Shown: positions 10,184-20,766, numbered from the stretch's first letter. The stretch is DNA of 33,756 bases from Leptolyngbyaceae cyanobacterium SM1_4_3 (GCA_012031415.1 JAAUTN010000030.1:1-33756); one strand, 5' to 3'. Translations and numbers: made by a program. The notes: a model not told the origin generated them from the sequence alone.

Positions 10184-10219
10184 AGCAGTCAGCTATGTGC
10201 AAGCTTGTAACTGACTGCT
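10184..10219. repeat. 9-bp inverted repeat in the rpoB-rpoC1 spacer
   Basis: AGCAGTCAG (10184-10192) and CTGACTGCT (10211-10219) are perfect inverted arms around an 18-nt loop. They lie between the rpoB stop and the rpoC1 ribosome site. The structure would form in the operon mRNA; it has no U-tract, so processing or stability is more likely than termination. Confidence 0.45.
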
Positions 10220-10237
10220 GCCCTGACCATTAGCTGC

Positions 10238-13200
10238 CTAATCTTCTACTTCTTCCATTTCGTCGCGAGAAATCGATTCGTAGGTGGGGCGAGATGGAGT
10301 GCGACGATTGCTTACATCTGCCATCAGGTCAACTTCAACGTCCCGGCTGGTTCCGTCTTCCTTGGTTTCCAGCTTGTGAGCTGCGATGTCCAAGCAAAGG
10401 GATTGAAGCTCACGCATCAATACCTTGAAAGACTCTGGGGTTCCGGGGCGAGGAATTGCCTTGCCTTTGACGATCGCATTGAGCGCTTCGTTGCGTCCTT
10501 GCATATCGTCTGACTTAACAGTTAACAACTCTTGCAGCGTGTAAGCCGCGCCAAAAGCCTCCAGCGCCCAAACTTCCATTTCACCAAAGCGCTGACCGCC
10601 TTGCTGCGCCTTACCGCCTAAAGGCTGCTGAGTAACCAGCGAGTAAGGTCCAGTAGAACGAGCGTGAATCTTGTCATCGACCAGATGCACCAGCTTCAGC
10701 ATATAGGCTGCGCCTACCGTTACAGGGCGATCGAAAGGTTCACCCGTCCGACCGTCATACACCTGAATCTTGCCTGGTGTGTCAGGGTTAAACACCCAGT
10801 CCTGACCCGTTGTGGACCGAGCTTCCTGGATCTTGCCGTGCGTGGTTGTTCGCGATGCCTCTTCGCCGTACATTTCGTCGAAAGGAGTCATCTTGAAGCG
10901 CACACCCAGGTTGTGTCCAGCCCAACCGAGCAGGCATTCAAACACCTGTCCCACGTTCATCCGGGAGGGAACGCCCAGAGGATTTAGCACGATATCGACC
11001 GGAGAGCCATCTGGCAGATAGGGCATATCTTCTTTGGGCAAAATCCGGGAAATAATACCTTTATTGCCGTGCCGACCTGCCATCTTGTCGCCGACCTGAA
11101 TCTTTCGCTTCTGGGCGACATAGACACGGACGACCATGTTGGCACCGGGAGGAAGCTCATCTCCCTGTTCGCGGGTAAACTTCCGGACATCTACAACGCG
11201 ACCTTTTTCGCCATTGGGAACGCGCAAAGAATTATCGCGCACGTCTCTGGCTTTTTCACCAAATATTGCCCGCAACAGCTTTTCCTCTGGCGGTTGATCA
11301 GACTCTCCTTTGGGAGTGACCTTACCCACCAAAATGTCTCCTGCTTCTACCCAGGCTCCAATCCGAATGATGCCGTCTTCATCTAGCTGACGCAGAGCAT
11401 CCTCACCCACGTTGGGAATTTCACGGGTGATTTCTTCAGGTCCAAGCTTGGTCTGACGAGCTTCGATCTCGTACTTCTCAATGTGAATGGAAGTATAAAC
11501 ATCGTCGTAAACCAGCCGTTCGCTGATTAAGATAGCATCTTCGTAGTTATAGCCTTCCCACGGCATATAAGCGACGATAACGTTCTGCCCAAGTGCAATT
11601 TCACCACCCTCGGTGGCAGAACCGTCTGCCAAGACTTGACCCGTGACAACGCGATCGCCTACAAACACAATCGGTCGCTGATTCAAACAGGTGTCCTGGT
11701 TGGAGCGCTGATATTTTTGCAACAGATGCTCTACTTCCTTACCGCCAGCGTTTCTAACTCGGATACAGTCAGCATCGACATAAGAAATCTCTCCATCCGA
11801 ACGACTGATTGTAACCATGCCAGAGTCACGCGCTGCTTGAGCCTCTAATCCAGTACCGACTAGAGGACGCTCAGGACGCAGCAGTGGAACTGCCTGCCGC
11901 TGCATATTAGAACCCATTAGTGCTCGGTTCGCGTCATCATGCTCTAGAAAAGGAATCAGTGAAGTCGCTACCGAAATGATTTGTACAGGCGAAACTGCCA
12001 CGTAGTCAACTTCGCTAGGTGTGGTTGTGGTGAAGTCTTGACGGTAGCGAACAGCAACAGACTCCCCCAGAATGTAGCCATTCTCGTCTACCGGGATATC
12101 TCCTGGCGCAACTCGCAAATCGTCTTCTTCATCTGCCGTCATATAGAGAGGCGACTGCTCCTTGAGAACCCGTCCATTCTCAACAGGGTAGAAGGGCGTT
12201 TCAATAAACCCGTAAGCATTAACGCGAGCGTGGGTTGCGAGGGAACCAATTAAGCCTGCGTTTGGACCCTCAGGAGTCTCAATGGGGCAAATGCGTCCGT
12301 AGTGTGATGGGTGAATGTCTCGCACCGCAAAGCCTGCCCGTTCACGAGTTAAACCACCGGGTCCAAGGGCACTGAGGCGACGCTTGTGCGTCAACTCCGC
12401 CAGCGGATTGGTTTGATCCATAAACTGCGAGAGTTGAGAAGAACCAAAAAATTCTTTAATCGCAGCAACCAGAGGCTTGGGGTTGACCAGTGAAGCCGGA
12501 GTCAGAGAGTCAGCATCAGAAACAGTCATTCGTTCCCGGATGATGCGCTCCAAACGGTTCAAGCCAACCCTGACCTGGTTTTGCAGCAGTTCGCCGACTG
12601 AGCGAACTCGACGATTACCCAGGTGGTCGATATCATCCACGCTGCCAATGTCAAACTCTAAATTGATTAGATAATCAATTGCCGCCAGGATGTCTTGAGG
12701 CGTTAATACCCGCGTTGCTTCGGGAACACTGAGTCTGAGCTTGCGGTTAAGTTTGTAGCGGCCTACTCGCCCCAAGTCATATCGCTTTGGATCAAAGAAG
12801 CGAGAGTCTAAAAGCTGTTGTCCACCCGAAACCGTAGGAGGTTCACCAGGACGCAGTTTGCGGTACAGTTCCATCAACGCCTCTTCTTCGCTGAACTGTC
12901 CCTCCTTCTCAATCGTTTTCTGGAAATATTCGGGGTGGCGCAGCGCATCAAAAATTTCTCCGTCGCTCAAACTCAGCGCTTTTAACAAAACCTGAGCCGA
13001 TAGCTTGCGTGTCTTATCGATACGAACCCAAACCAGGTCATTTTTATCCGTCTCAAACTTCAGCCAGGCTCCCCGATTAGGAATTAAGCTGGCATTGTAA
13101 GTGCGTCGCCCGTTTTTGTCCGTCTCGGCTTTGTAGTAAACTCCTGGGCTGCGAACAATCTGATTGACGATGACTCGCTCTGCACCGTTGATAATAAAAG

Positions 13201-13537
13201 TTCCCCGGTCGGTCATCAGCGGCAAATCTCCGATGAAGACTTCTTGCTCCTTAATTTCTCCGGTTTCTTTATTGATTAGCCGAGTTGGAACATACATTTG
13301 AACGGCATAGGTACTATCTCGCCGTTTTGCCTCATCAACATCATATTTTGGACGTTTGAGCTTGTAATCCTTTCCCAGGAAGTGCAGTTCCAGTTTGCCT
13401 GTATAGTCGGTTATGGGTGAGAAACTTTCTAATTCTTCGATCAGTCCTTCTTCTAGAAACCAGCGAAAACTAGCCCGTTGAATCTCAACTAGATCTGGCA
13501 GAGCGAAGGCGGGTGCAGTTTGGATTAGGTTATTCAT
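10238..13537 (-). CDS. rpoB: DNA-directed RNA polymerase subunit beta
   Basis: A 1099-aa beta subunit of RNA polymerase. Conserved regions visible in order are the N-terminal [24 protein letters not shown], the rifampicin-pocket region ([30 protein letters not shown]), [20 protein letters not shown], the active-centre stretch [15 protein letters not shown] and the C-terminal [27 protein letters not shown] at 13558 would add seven residues. The ATG at 13537 is preferred because AAGGAG lies just upstream and the protein then begins [11 protein letters not shown], as relatives do. It is the first RNA-polymerase gene of the operon, with its own promoter. Confidence 0.98.
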   Translation of the reverse strand: MNNLIQTAPAFALPDLVEIQRASFRWFLEEGLIEELESFSPITDYTGKLELHFLGKDYKLKRPKYDVDEAKRRDSTYAVQMYVPTRLINKETGEIKEQEVFIGDLPLMTDRGTFIINGAERVIVNQIVRSPGVYYKAETDKNGRRTYNASLIPNRGAWLKFETDKNDLVWVRIDKTRKLSAQVLLKALSLSDGEIFDALRHPEYFQKTIEKEGQFSEEEALMELYRKLRPGEPPTVSGGQQLLDSRFFDPKRYDLGRVGRYKLNRKLRLSVPEATRVLTPQDILAAIDYLINLEFDIGSVDDIDHLGNRRVRSVGELLQNQVRVGLNRLERIIRERMTVSDADSLTPASLVNPKPLVAAIKEFFGSSQLSQFMDQTNPLAELTHKRRLSALGPGGLTRERAGFAVRDIHPSHYGRICPIETPEGPNAGLIGSLATHARVNAYGFIETPFYPVENGRVLKEQSPLYMTADEEDDLRVAPGDIPVDENGYILGESVAVRYRQDFTTTTPSEVDYVAVSPVQIISVATSLIPFLEHDDANRALMGSNMQRQAVPLLRPERPLVGTGLEAQAARDSGMVTISRSDGEISYVDADCIRVRNAGGKEVEHLLQKYQRSNQDTCLNQRPIVFVGDRVVTGQVLADGSATEGGEIALGQNVIVAYMPWEGYNYEDAILISERLVYDDVYTSIHIEKYEIEARQTKLGPEEITREIPNVGEDALRQLDEDGIIRIGAWVEAGDILVGKVTPKGESDQPPEEKLLRAIFGEKARDVRDNSLRVPNGEKGRVVDVRKFTREQGDELPPGANMVVRVYVAQKRKIQVGDKMAGRHGNKGIISRILPKEDMPYLPDGSPVDIVLNPLGVPSRMNVGQVFECLLGWAGHNLGVRFKMTPFDEMYGEEASRTTTHGKIQEARSTTGQDWVFNPDTPGKIQVYDGRTGEPFDRPVTVGAAYMLKLVHLVDDKIHARSTGPYSLVTQQPLGGKAQQGGQRFGEMEVWALEAFGAAYTLQELLTVKSDDMQGRNEALNAIVKGKAIPRPGTPESFKVLMRELQSLCLDIAAHKLETKEDGTSRDVEVDLMADVSNRRTPSRPTYESISRDEMEEVED

Positions 13538-13578
13538 GCGTCTCCTTGAACGGGTCACGCTCAGGGCGAGTCCCAGAT

Positions 13579-13605
13579 ATTATAGTATCTACGCGGATAT
13601 GTCAA
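13579..13605 (-). promoter_or_regulatory. Sigma-70-type promoter of rpoB
   Basis: On the minus strand, an exact TTGACA (plus 13600-13605) is followed by overlapping -10 candidates: TAATAT after 17 bp and an exact TATAAT (plus 13579-13584) after 15 bp. Transcription would start at about 13572 or just downstream, leaving a leader of roughly 35 nt before the rpoB ATG. Confidence 0.7.
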
Positions 13606-13975
13606 CAAAAAAGTTCAGACCTCAAAGCAAGAGGACTGAAGCCAGGTCGAAACTAGATAGGTTTGGTCTTAGCTGAAAAGCTTTGGATGAGTTCCAATAT
13701 CGGAGAGTAGCTTGGGGTAGTTCATTCGTAGCTAGAGGGCACCACGCTTGGCGGAACGGCAAAACTTTGTCTAAAAGGTCATTGGACAGAGACTCCGCTA
13801 GCTTATGTGAACCTTCAGGGACAAAACATCTGGGATGTGGATCTAACTGCTAATTCACAACCTTTACTTTTGTCAATGGCTTTCAATGATTGTACACACC
13901 TAAACACCATTATGTCGCAAGCATTTCAATTCGTGTTGCCAGTTTTCTGGCAAGGTTGAGTCGAGATTGATACGG
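13606..13975. other. Intergenic region between tatD and the rpoB promoter
   Basis: About 370 bp lies between the tatD stop and the rpoB promoter. A plus-strand frame stays open from 13732 to the TGA at 13957, but it has no good start or recognised motif. I see no RNA gene or convincing hairpin here. Confidence 0.4.
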
Positions 13976-14829
13976 TTAGCCGATCGCCAGAGGACGGGGC
14001 AGGTCGGGAACATTGACTAGAGTTTGGCTTTCGCTTGCCGTAGGATGAGGCAGTGACAACCTAAACAGACAACAAGCGTTTGCTGTAGTTTGGGTGGCAA
14101 TTTCCTCCAGTGAAACTTGGCGCAAACGAGCAACTTGCTCAGCTACGTGGCGGACGTAGGCAGGTTGGTTGCGTCGTTCGCCACGCTTTGGCACTGGCGA
14201 CAAGAAAGGGCAGTCAGTCTCAATTAGGATGCGATCGCTGGAACCATTTGCGCTGAAGCCTGCACCTGAAGGGCATTCTTAAAAGTCACAATGCCGCTGA
14301 AGCTGATATAAAACCCCAAATCTAGAAACCACTGGGTTTCTTCGGGGGTGCCACTCCAGCAGTGCATCACGCCTTTGACTGGTCCATGCTGATCCCAGAA
14401 AGAGCGCAACAGCTCTGCCATTGCATCGGCAGCATCGCGGCAGTGGACAATAACTGGCAAATCAAGCTGTTGGGCGATCGCCAACTGAGCCATAAAGACG
14501 GTCTCTTGCTGCTCGCGATTTTCAGCTTTGTAAAAGTCTAATCCGGTCTCTCCAATTGCCACGACTCTAGAATCGGATTGAGCCAGAGCCAGAATTCGTT
14601 CAGCCGAATTAGCCTCCCATTTTTCTACATCCAGCGGATGTAAACCCACTGCAAAAGATAATTCAGGGAACTGATCGGCAATAGATTGAATGCTGGTGAA
14701 CTCAGTTGGTTCGACGCAGGAATGCACTAGATGCACAACCCCGACCTCCCGCCAATTTTGAGCGATCGCCACCAAGTCAGGCTGAAAACTCTCAAAATTG
14801 AGATGAACGTGGGTATCAATTAGCTGCAT
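13976..14829 (-). CDS. tatD: TatD-family metal-dependent hydrolase/deoxyribonuclease, apparent frameshift
   Basis: TatD enzymes are metal-dependent 3'-exonucleases of the amidohydrolase fold. The N-terminal fragment carries the metal ligands [22 protein letters not shown] and HCWSGT. Its frame ends at 14224 with a foreign tail (AIAS). The next frame, stopping at 13976, supplies [16 protein letters not shown] and the normal C-terminus. Restoring one base at about 14239-14241 (CCC rather than CC in the mRNA) gives [22 protein letters not shown], including the last metal-binding Asp, and a full-length 284-aa protein. The start is set at the ATG at 14829 ([12 protein letters not shown]) with AGGA upstream; an earlier in-frame start at 14868 would add a nonconserved leader. 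It sits between rpsT and rpoB, a common cyanobacterial order. Confidence 0.9.
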
Positions 14830-14894
14830 ATTTTCCTGCGGCTCGAATCTGCTAAAACCTTCATCCAACTCTAAGGAGCGCTCCTGAAAAGCAC

Positions 14895-15209
<315 letters not shown>

Positions 15210-15261
15210 TCAGGTTTATTAGTTGGTTGCTTAGGGGAGACTTGGAATACTTACAGTGACT

Positions 15262-15281
15262 AATCATTCTAGCGAATGATT
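15262..15281 (-). promoter_or_regulatory. Inverted repeat overlapping a possible rpsT -10 box
   Basis: AATCATTC (15262-15269) and GAATGATT (15274-15281) are perfect arms around TAGC. On the minus strand the repeat includes TAGAAT, a good -10 sequence about 65 bp upstream of the rpsT ATG; the -35 match is poor. It could be a promoter with an overlapping operator. Confidence 0.35.
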
Positions 15282-15476
15282 TGAGAAATTGCCAGACAAG
15301 CAAGTCTAGCATCTGTTGCAACAATACATATCATCGGAAAATCCAGGTTAAGCTAGATGCATACGGGTTTAGAATAGCGGCTGTAACCGCTAGAATTTAT
15401 GAGGCTTAGCAACCCTCAGAACTTGTTGGAGTTGAGCGGGTTATTCCGGGTTTGGCATTTCTAAATTAAAGTGGCA

Positions 15477-16793
15477 ATGCTGCGAATTATTACTCAGCGG
15501 TCTGAAGCACGAACCGAATTGCGGCGGATCTGCGATCGCACCCACGATGACCAGGTTGTCCACAAAGAGGCAACTGTTCGGGAAGTGCTTCAATCGGTCA
15601 AACGTCAGGGAGATCGTGCCCTGCTGCACTACACGGAAGAGTTTGACCGACAGCTTCTTAAGCCTGAGGAGTTGAGGGTTAGCGGTTCAGAGCTTGATGC
15701 AGCCTATCAGCAGGTCTCAAAGGAGTTGCTGAACGCAATTCGATTAGCCTGCCATAACATTGAAGCTTTCCACCGCCAGCGCGTTCCTAAAAGCTGGGTG
15801 CAGTTTGGGGATCACGAGGTTGTTTTAGGAAAGCGCTATACCCCCGTAGATCGAGCAGGGCTTTATGTTCCGGGGGGGCGAGCCGCTTACCCCAGCACAG
15901 TGTTGATGAACGCCATTCCAGCAAAGGTGGCAAAGGTGCCGCAAGTTGCCATCGTGACACCACCGGGTCCAAGCAAGGCGATTAACGCTGCGGTTTTAGT
16001 AGCAGCACAGGAAGCAGGCGTACAGGAAATCTACCGAGTGGGCGGGGCCCAGGCGATCGCCGCTCTTGCCTACGGCACCGAAACGATTCCCAAAGTAGAT
16101 GTCATCACGGGTCCGGGCAATATTTATGTCACCCTGGCGAAAAAGCTGGTTTACGGCACGGTTGGGATTGACTCTCTAGCTGGACCATCAGAGGTGCTAA
16201 TCATTGCAGACAGCACGGCTAATCCTGCTCATGTTGCGGCAGATCTGCTGGCACAAGCAGAGCATGACCCATTAGCCGCCGCAATTTTGCTTACCCCAGA
16301 CTCAGGACTGGCGCGGCAGGTAGTGGCAGAGGTTGAGAAGCAACTGATTAACCATCCCCGCAGTTTGTTGACGGAGAAGGCGATCGCCCACTATGGACTT
16401 GTGGTAATTGTCGATTCGCTTTCCACAGCGGCGGAACTATCTAATGAGTTTGCGCCAGAACATTTGGAGCTAGAGGTTGCTGACCCCTGGAGTTTAATTG
16501 AAGAAATTCGTCATGCGGGAGCGATTTTCCTGGGTTGTTCTACCCCTGAAGCGGTTGGAGACTACCTGGCAGGTCCAAACCATACCTTACCTACGTCTGG
16601 CTCAGCCCGCTATGCCTCTGCGCTTGGGGTAGGAACCTTTATGAAATCTTCTAGTTTGATTCAGTATTCTCCCGCCGCACTTCAGCAGGTTGCGGGGGCG
16701 ATTGACGTTCTAGCTCAGGCTGAAGGTTTGCCCTCTCACGCTGATTCGGTCAGGCTAAGAATGCAGGATATGCGAGACGAGGAGCTACCGTAG
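15477..16793 (+). CDS. hisD: Histidinol dehydrogenase
   Basis: This enzyme catalyses the last two steps of histidine synthesis, oxidising L-histidinol to L-histidine with two NAD+ and a bound zinc. The 438-aa sequence shows YVPGGRAAYPSTVLMN, GGAQAIAALAYGT, TGPGNIYVTLAKKLVYG, AGPSEVLI, AEHDPLAAAIL and NEFAPEHLEL, covering the NAD-binding, catalytic and zinc-ligand regions. The ATG at 15477 (MLRIITQ) is preferred over an in-frame GTG two codons earlier. It is transcribed alone here, divergent from rpsT, and its stop is only 4 bp from the stop of the convergent next gene. Confidence 0.97.
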   Translation: MLRIITQRSEARTELRRICDRTHDDQVVHKEATVREVLQSVKRQGDRALLHYTEEFDRQLLKPEELRVSGSELDAAYQQVSKELLNAIRLACHNIEAFHRQRVPKSWVQFGDHEVVLGKRYTPVDRAGLYVPGGRAAYPSTVLMNAIPAKVAKVPQVAIVTPPGPSKAINAAVLVAAQEAGVQEIYRVGGAQAIAALAYGTETIPKVDVITGPGNIYVTLAKKLVYGTVGIDSLAGPSEVLIIADSTANPAHVAADLLAQAEHDPLAAAILLTPDSGLARQVVAEVEKQLINHPRSLLTEKAIAHYGLVVIVDSLSTAAELSNEFAPEHLELEVADPWSLIEEIRHAGAIFLGCSTPEAVGDYLAGPNHTLPTSGSARYASALGVGTFMKSSSLIQYSPAALQQVAGAIDVLAQAEGLPSHADSVRLRMQDMRDEELP

Positions 16794-16797
16794 AAGC

Positions 16798-17226
16798 TTA
16801 AGCCTGGACTGACTTGCTGCTCAAAAACCGCTGGAGTCGAAGCAGGCTTACCGTCTGTCCGAGACCCAGCGGCAAAATTGAGACTCCTGCCAAGCAAGAC
16901 TGAATCCAGCCCTCACCCCAGTACCATTCGTGGTATCCGTCAATGCCCTGGCTCAGCAACAGGCGTAAACCATTTGGCTCAGATAATTCGACCTGATGCC
17001 GAATGGCTACAGGTCCGAGCCAGCTTGTGTAGATAGCACCTGAAACTAGCTGATCGGGAAGCCCCGCTGAGAAGGTCTGTGGAGCGAGCCACTGCTGAAA
17101 CTCAGCCGGACGAAGAAGGCTATGGCGAATCTCTGTTTCTGAAGCCTTGACTTCAATGCGGAGATTACTTTGTTGAAAGATTCCTAGCATATCAACCGAA
17201 GAAAGCAGTCTCCTCCAGTATGACAC
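16798..17226 (-). CDS. Conserved hypothetical protein, SRPBCC/polyketide-cyclase-like
   Basis: A 142-aa protein with a pattern like SRPBCC ligand-binding proteins: an N-terminal strand (FQQSNLRIEVKASETEIRHSLLRPAEFQQWL), central strands (GAIYTSWLGPVAIRHQVE) and a C-terminal helix. The function is not known. It begins with GTG 6 bp after the bgtA stop and is probably the last gene of that operon. An ATG at 17190 is an alternative start that would remove 12 residues. Confidence 0.65.
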   Translation of the reverse strand: MSYWRRLLSSVDMLGIFQQSNLRIEVKASETEIRHSLLRPAEFQQWLAPQTFSAGLPDQLVSGAIYTSWLGPVAIRHQVELSEPNGLRLLLSQGIDGYHEWYWGEGWIQSCLAGVSILPLGLGQTVSLLRLQRFLSSKSVQA

Positions 17227-17232
17227 TTGGGG

Positions 17233-18009
17233 CTAGAGGATCTGCGAGAGGAATTTCTGCGTCCGCTCTTCTTTAGGATTTTGGAAAAACTCTTCGGGCG
17301 TAGCTTCTTCTACCAGCACACCGCTGTCCATTAGCACGACGCGATCGGCGACTTCTCGCGCAAAACCAACTTCGTGAGTCACGCATACCATCGTCATCCC
17401 AGAATTAGCCAGGGTTCGCATTACGTCCAGCACTTCCCGCACCATCTCAGGGTCAAGAGCGGAGGTGGGTTCGTCAAACAGCATAATTTTGGGCTGCATA
17501 GCCAGGGCACGAGCGATCGCCACCCGCTGTTGTTGTCCTCCAGAAAGCTGCCCTGGAAACTTGTGCGCTTGCTCCAGAATGCCCACTCGCTCTAGCAATT
17601 GCAGTGCGACTTCTTCTGCCTTTGCTTTGGGCCAGCGACGCACCCAAATGGGCGAGAGTGTGACATTTTTCAAAACTGTTAAATGAGGAAACAGGTTGAA
17701 CTGTTGGAACACCATTCCTACTTCGCGACGGATAGTCTCAATGTTCTTCAAGTCATGGGAAAGCTTAATGCCATCAATTTCAATGCTTCCTTTTTGGTAG
17801 GACTCTAGCGCATTAAAAGTGCGAATAAAGGTAGATTTACCGGAGCCCGAAGGTCCCATTACGACAACCACTTCGCCCTTGTTAACGGTCAAGCTGACCC
17901 CGCGCAAAACGTGAAAGTTGTTGTCGTACCACTTTTCAACGTCTCTCGCGATGATGACTTTTTCCGAACTAACTTCGGGCTGAATGGTATCAGTTTGAGC
18001 TTGGGTCAT
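17233..18009 (-). CDS. bgtA: Amino-acid ABC transporter ATP-binding protein
   Basis: A 258-aa cytoplasmic ATPase of the polar amino-acid transporter family (GlnQ/HisP type). Walker A is GPSGSGKST at 52-60, the signature LSGGQQQR at 155-162 and Walker B IMLFDE at 175-180, followed by the H-loop VTHE. It would energise the NatG-NatH permease encoded upstream. In Anabaena the equivalent ATPase, BgtA, is shared by more than one amino-acid transporter; the symbol here rests on that family resemblance and gene order. It is separated from natH by a 159-bp spacer. Confidence 0.9.
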   Translation of the reverse strand: MTQAQTDTIQPEVSSEKVIIARDVEKWYDNNFHVLRGVSLTVNKGEVVVVMGPSGSGKSTFIRTFNALESYQKGSIEIDGIKLSHDLKNIETIRREVGMVFQQFNLFPHLTVLKNVTLSPIWVRRWPKAKAEEVALQLLERVGILEQAHKFPGQLSGGQQQRVAIARALAMQPKIMLFDEPTSALDPEMVREVLDVMRTLANSGMTMVCVTHEVGFAREVADRVVLMDSGVLVEEATPEEFFQNPKEERTQKFLSQIL

Positions 18010-18168
18010 TTTATTTATTTCCTCTGAGGCAATAGGAGTGCGTCCTGTTAAAGGATTTTTGAAATCGTTGATGTTACTAGATTCTATCGTTTGAGCAGCG
18101 AACTGTTCTACTTGCTTTACACGTCAACATACCGCTGCTAGAAGTCTTTAAACTGTTAGCAATTACAC

Positions 18169-19392
18169 TTAACGCTGTCCAGTTCCCAGTTGTCTTTCAA
18201 GACGACGACTGGCTAGCGCCATTGCATAGCAACAGCAGAAATAGATCACCGTGTCAAAGGCGTAGACTTCCTGGTAGCGCCCCAGAAAATTAGGGTTGGA
18301 CAAAATAGATTGAGAAATTCCTAACAGTTCGGCAAAACCGACGATGGCGAGCAAGGAAGTGTCTTTAAATAAACTGATGAACTGACCCACAATGGTTGGA
18401 ATAACGGCTTTAAGTGCCTGCGGTAGGATAATTAGAACTGTCACCAGAGGAGCGCTAAGCCCCAGGGCTTTTGCGGCTTCAGATTGCCCTCTGGGAATGG
18501 ACTGCAAACCACCCCGCACGTTTTCGGCGAGATAGGCCGCGCTGAAGAGCGTTAGACCTGCGATCGCCCGTACCACCCGATCAATTCGCACATTCGGTGG
18601 CAAGACTAGCGGTACTAGCAGCGATGACATAAACAGAATCGTGATTAGCGGCAATCCTCGAATGATTTCGATGAAGCCAATCGACATCCAGCGGACAACG
18701 GGTAAATTGCTCTGTCGTCCCAGCGCTAGCAAAACTCCTAGTGGGAAGGAGAGAACAATACTGACAATCGCGGTGAGTAGCGTTAGCAACAGCCCGCTCA
18801 GGTCATCGAGCCTGACTTCTTGAAGAAACAAGCCTCCGCGAATCAGTCCAAAGACAACAAAGAAAATTCCTAACCAGATCAACGGCAGCCAGGAAACCAG
18901 GGTTGGAAATCGTTGTCCAATGCGTTGTCCAGCAAAGGCGGCGGCAACGCTCACCCCCAGTATTGCTAGAAGCAAGAGACTGGTGTTGAGGCTCACCGGA
19001 ACTGCCAGTGCCACACAAATAGCCGCAATAACGCCTAAAACAACCAGCCCAGTTTGGTTGAATAGCCAGGTTGAGCGAGCTAAAATTCCCCAGGTTAGTC
19101 CGGCTGAGAGAGCAATGATGCCCAGTACCGTCCAGGGTCGCCACATCAGTTGAGCAGGATAGCGTCCCACAAAAAACAGTCTCAGGTTGGCTGAGATGAC
19201 TTGCCATTGCGCTTGAGTGAAGATCCAGTTGAGCAACCCGTAGGCTAACCAGGCGATCGCCCCCAGGCAAACAACCGTCAGAATGGTGTTAGACCAGTCG
19301 CTAAACAGATTTCTCTTAGCCCATGCTACGGGGCTAATCTGAGCAGTCGGAGGAGCCGAAAGCGCTGATGGCTCTGGGTTTGTCGTGGTCAT
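18169..19392 (-). CDS. natH: Amino-acid ABC transporter permease, NatH-like
   Basis: A 407-aa inner-membrane permease of the HisM/GlnP superfamily. An extra N-terminal membrane region precedes the conserved core. The C-terminal half holds the EAA-type loop contacting the ATPase (GQSEAAKALGLSAPLVTVLIILPQALKAVIPT). The long N-terminal extension is typical of the second permease in AapJQMP/NatFGH-type systems. The ATG at 19392 is preferred; a TTG three codons upstream is also in frame. It lies 33 bp after natG, consistent with co-transcription. Confidence 0.87.
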   Translation of the reverse strand: MTTTNPEPSALSAPPTAQISPVAWAKRNLFSDWSNTILTVVCLGAIAWLAYGLLNWIFTQAQWQVISANLRLFFVGRYPAQLMWRPWTVLGIIALSAGLTWGILARSTWLFNQTGLVVLGVIAAICVALAVPVSLNTSLLLLAILGVSVAAAFAGQRIGQRFPTLVSWLPLIWLGIFFVVFGLIRGGLFLQEVRLDDLSGLLLTLLTAIVSIVLSFPLGVLLALGRQSNLPVVRWMSIGFIEIIRGLPLITILFMSSLLVPLVLPPNVRIDRVVRAIAGLTLFSAAYLAENVRGGLQSIPRGQSEAAKALGLSAPLVTVLIILPQALKAVIPTIVGQFISLFKDTSLLAIVGFAELLGISQSILSNPNFLGRYQEVYAFDTVIYFCCCYAMALASRRLERQLGTGQR

Positions 19393-19425
19393 GAGAGTCA
19401 AAGGTAGAAGAACACGGGCAGCAAC

Positions 19426-20583
19426 TTAACGTTCTTTAAGCTGAACAGAGCGGTTAAAGGTATTCATTCCTAACGAAATGATCAGGTTGATAGCCAGGTA
19501 AGTTGCCATGAGGATCAGGATCATTTCGATGGTGCGTCCAGTCTGGTTAGAAGTTGTAAAGGATGTGGCATACACGTCGGCATATCCTACCGCGATCGCC
19601 AAACTAGAATTTTTTGCCAGGTTCAAATACTCACTGGTCAGCGGTGGAATCATCACCCGCAACGCTTGGGGAAAAATCACCAGTCGCATGGCCAATCCCG
19701 GCTGCAACCCCAACGCTCTGGCCGCTTCCCACTGACCTTTGGTGACGGATTGAATTCCCGCTCGAACGACCTCGGCGATAAAGGCAGCCGTGTAAAAGAC
19801 CAGTCCAAATAACACCGCTCCAAATTCTGGTGAGAGGTTTAACCCGCCCGTAATCGCGTTATCAGAGAGGTTAGGTCGCTCCCATTGAAGCCCAAAGACC
19901 AGAGCCAGCAGAGCCAAAACGCCGATGACAATCAAGATCAGTTGGAGCGATCGCCCCGACTCTCCTCGTTGCACCATTACCATGACGCGCCGCCGCCAAA
20001 CAATCAAAGCTAACACTGCACTGACCAGCAAAAACGCAACCGATAGCCAGGTTTGCAGCGTTCCTGACGGCCAGGGCATATCTACCCCGCGCTGAGTCAG
20101 AAAAATTGGCCCTGGAAGACGAGGTGGATTTTGGAGATCGCCAGGAAGATTGAGGAAAACTGCAAAATACCAGCAAAATAATTGAAGCAACAGAGGAGTG
20201 TTGCGGAAAAGCTCCACATAGGTGCCAGCAATCTGCCTGAGCAACCAGTTATCTGAAAGGCGAGCGATTCCCACGGTGATTCCAACCACCGTTGCCAGAA
20301 TAATCCCCAGAATCATGACGCGCAATGAATTGACGAGTCCGACTAAAATAGCCCGACCATAGGAATCGCTGGGGGTATAGGGAATCGGCGTATCGCCAAT
20401 ACCAAATGAGGCAGCCCGTCCCAAAAAGTCAAACCCAAATGTAATACCTAGAGCCTGAAAGTTACGAGCGATGTTGCTCCCCAGGATCAACATGACTGTG
20501 ACAAACACAATCACTGCTATCACCTGACCCACAACTTTAAGAACGCGATCGTCACGCCAAAGTGGAATCTTTTCTTCATCCAT
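19426..20583 (-). CDS. natG: Amino-acid ABC transporter permease, NatG-like
   Basis: A 385-aa membrane permease forming a heterodimer with the NatH-like protein. The first membrane span is VVGQVIAVIVFVTVMLILGSN. The core has ARLSDNWLLRQIAGTYVELFRNTPLL and, near the C-terminus, the EAA loop GQWEAARALGLQPGLAMRLVIFPQALRVMIPP. The start is taken as the ATG at 20583 (MDEEKIPLWRDDR). The frame is open up to an ATG at 20703, but that longer version would translate through the strong hairpin at 20622-20657 and gives a nonconserved Ser/Arg-rich leader. Confidence 0.87.
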   Translation of the reverse strand: MDEEKIPLWRDDRVLKVVGQVIAVIVFVTVMLILGSNIARNFQALGITFGFDFLGRAASFGIGDTPIPYTPSDSYGRAILVGLVNSLRVMILGIILATVVGITVGIARLSDNWLLRQIAGTYVELFRNTPLLLQLFCWYFAVFLNLPGDLQNPPRLPGPIFLTQRGVDMPWPSGTLQTWLSVAFLLVSAVLALIVWRRRVMVMVQRGESGRSLQLILIVIGVLALLALVFGLQWERPNLSDNAITGGLNLSPEFGAVLFGLVFYTAAFIAEVVRAGIQSVTKGQWEAARALGLQPGLAMRLVIFPQALRVMIPPLTSEYLNLAKNSSLAIAVGYADVYATSFTTSNQTGRTIEMILILMATYLAINLIISLGMNTFNRSVQLKER

Positions 20584-20621
20584 TGATCTATATTGACTGA
20601 TTGATCGAGAATATTGGGAAG

Positions 20622-20657
20622 GGGCTGGAAGTCGGGAAACACTCCGACTTCCAGCCC
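20622..20657 (-). terminator. 14-bp hairpin between natF and natG (attenuator or mRNA-stability element)
   Basis: GGGCTGGAAGTCGG (20622-20635) and CCGACTTCCAGCCC (20644-20657) are perfect arms with an 8-nt loop. The hairpin is GC-rich and lies about 110 bp after the natF stop and 39 bp before the natG ATG. No U-run follows, so partial termination or 3'-end protection of natF mRNA is more likely than full termination. Confidence 0.55.
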
Positions 20658-20766
20658 GATCGACCTGTAAGGATTGACTCACCATGTGGAGAACACACCA
20701 CAAAAAATCTGTGGCTTAGGCAATTGAAAATTGCTGTAACGCTAGCTCTTGTCTACTGGTTTAGCT

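Noticed and set aside
4433-13000. Many 60-120 codon plus-strand frames inside rpoB, rpoC1 and rpoC2
   Set aside because: They are antisense shadows of highly conserved genes and contain no domain patterns of their own.
13732-13959. 75-codon plus-strand open stretch upstream of rpoB
   Set aside because: No ATG until late in the frame, no ribosome site and no family resemblance; open stretches of this size occur by chance.
18803-19270. 155-codon frame overlapping natH
   Set aside because: It is on the same strand in another frame of a clear permease gene, with low-complexity Ser/Cys-rich content and no motif.
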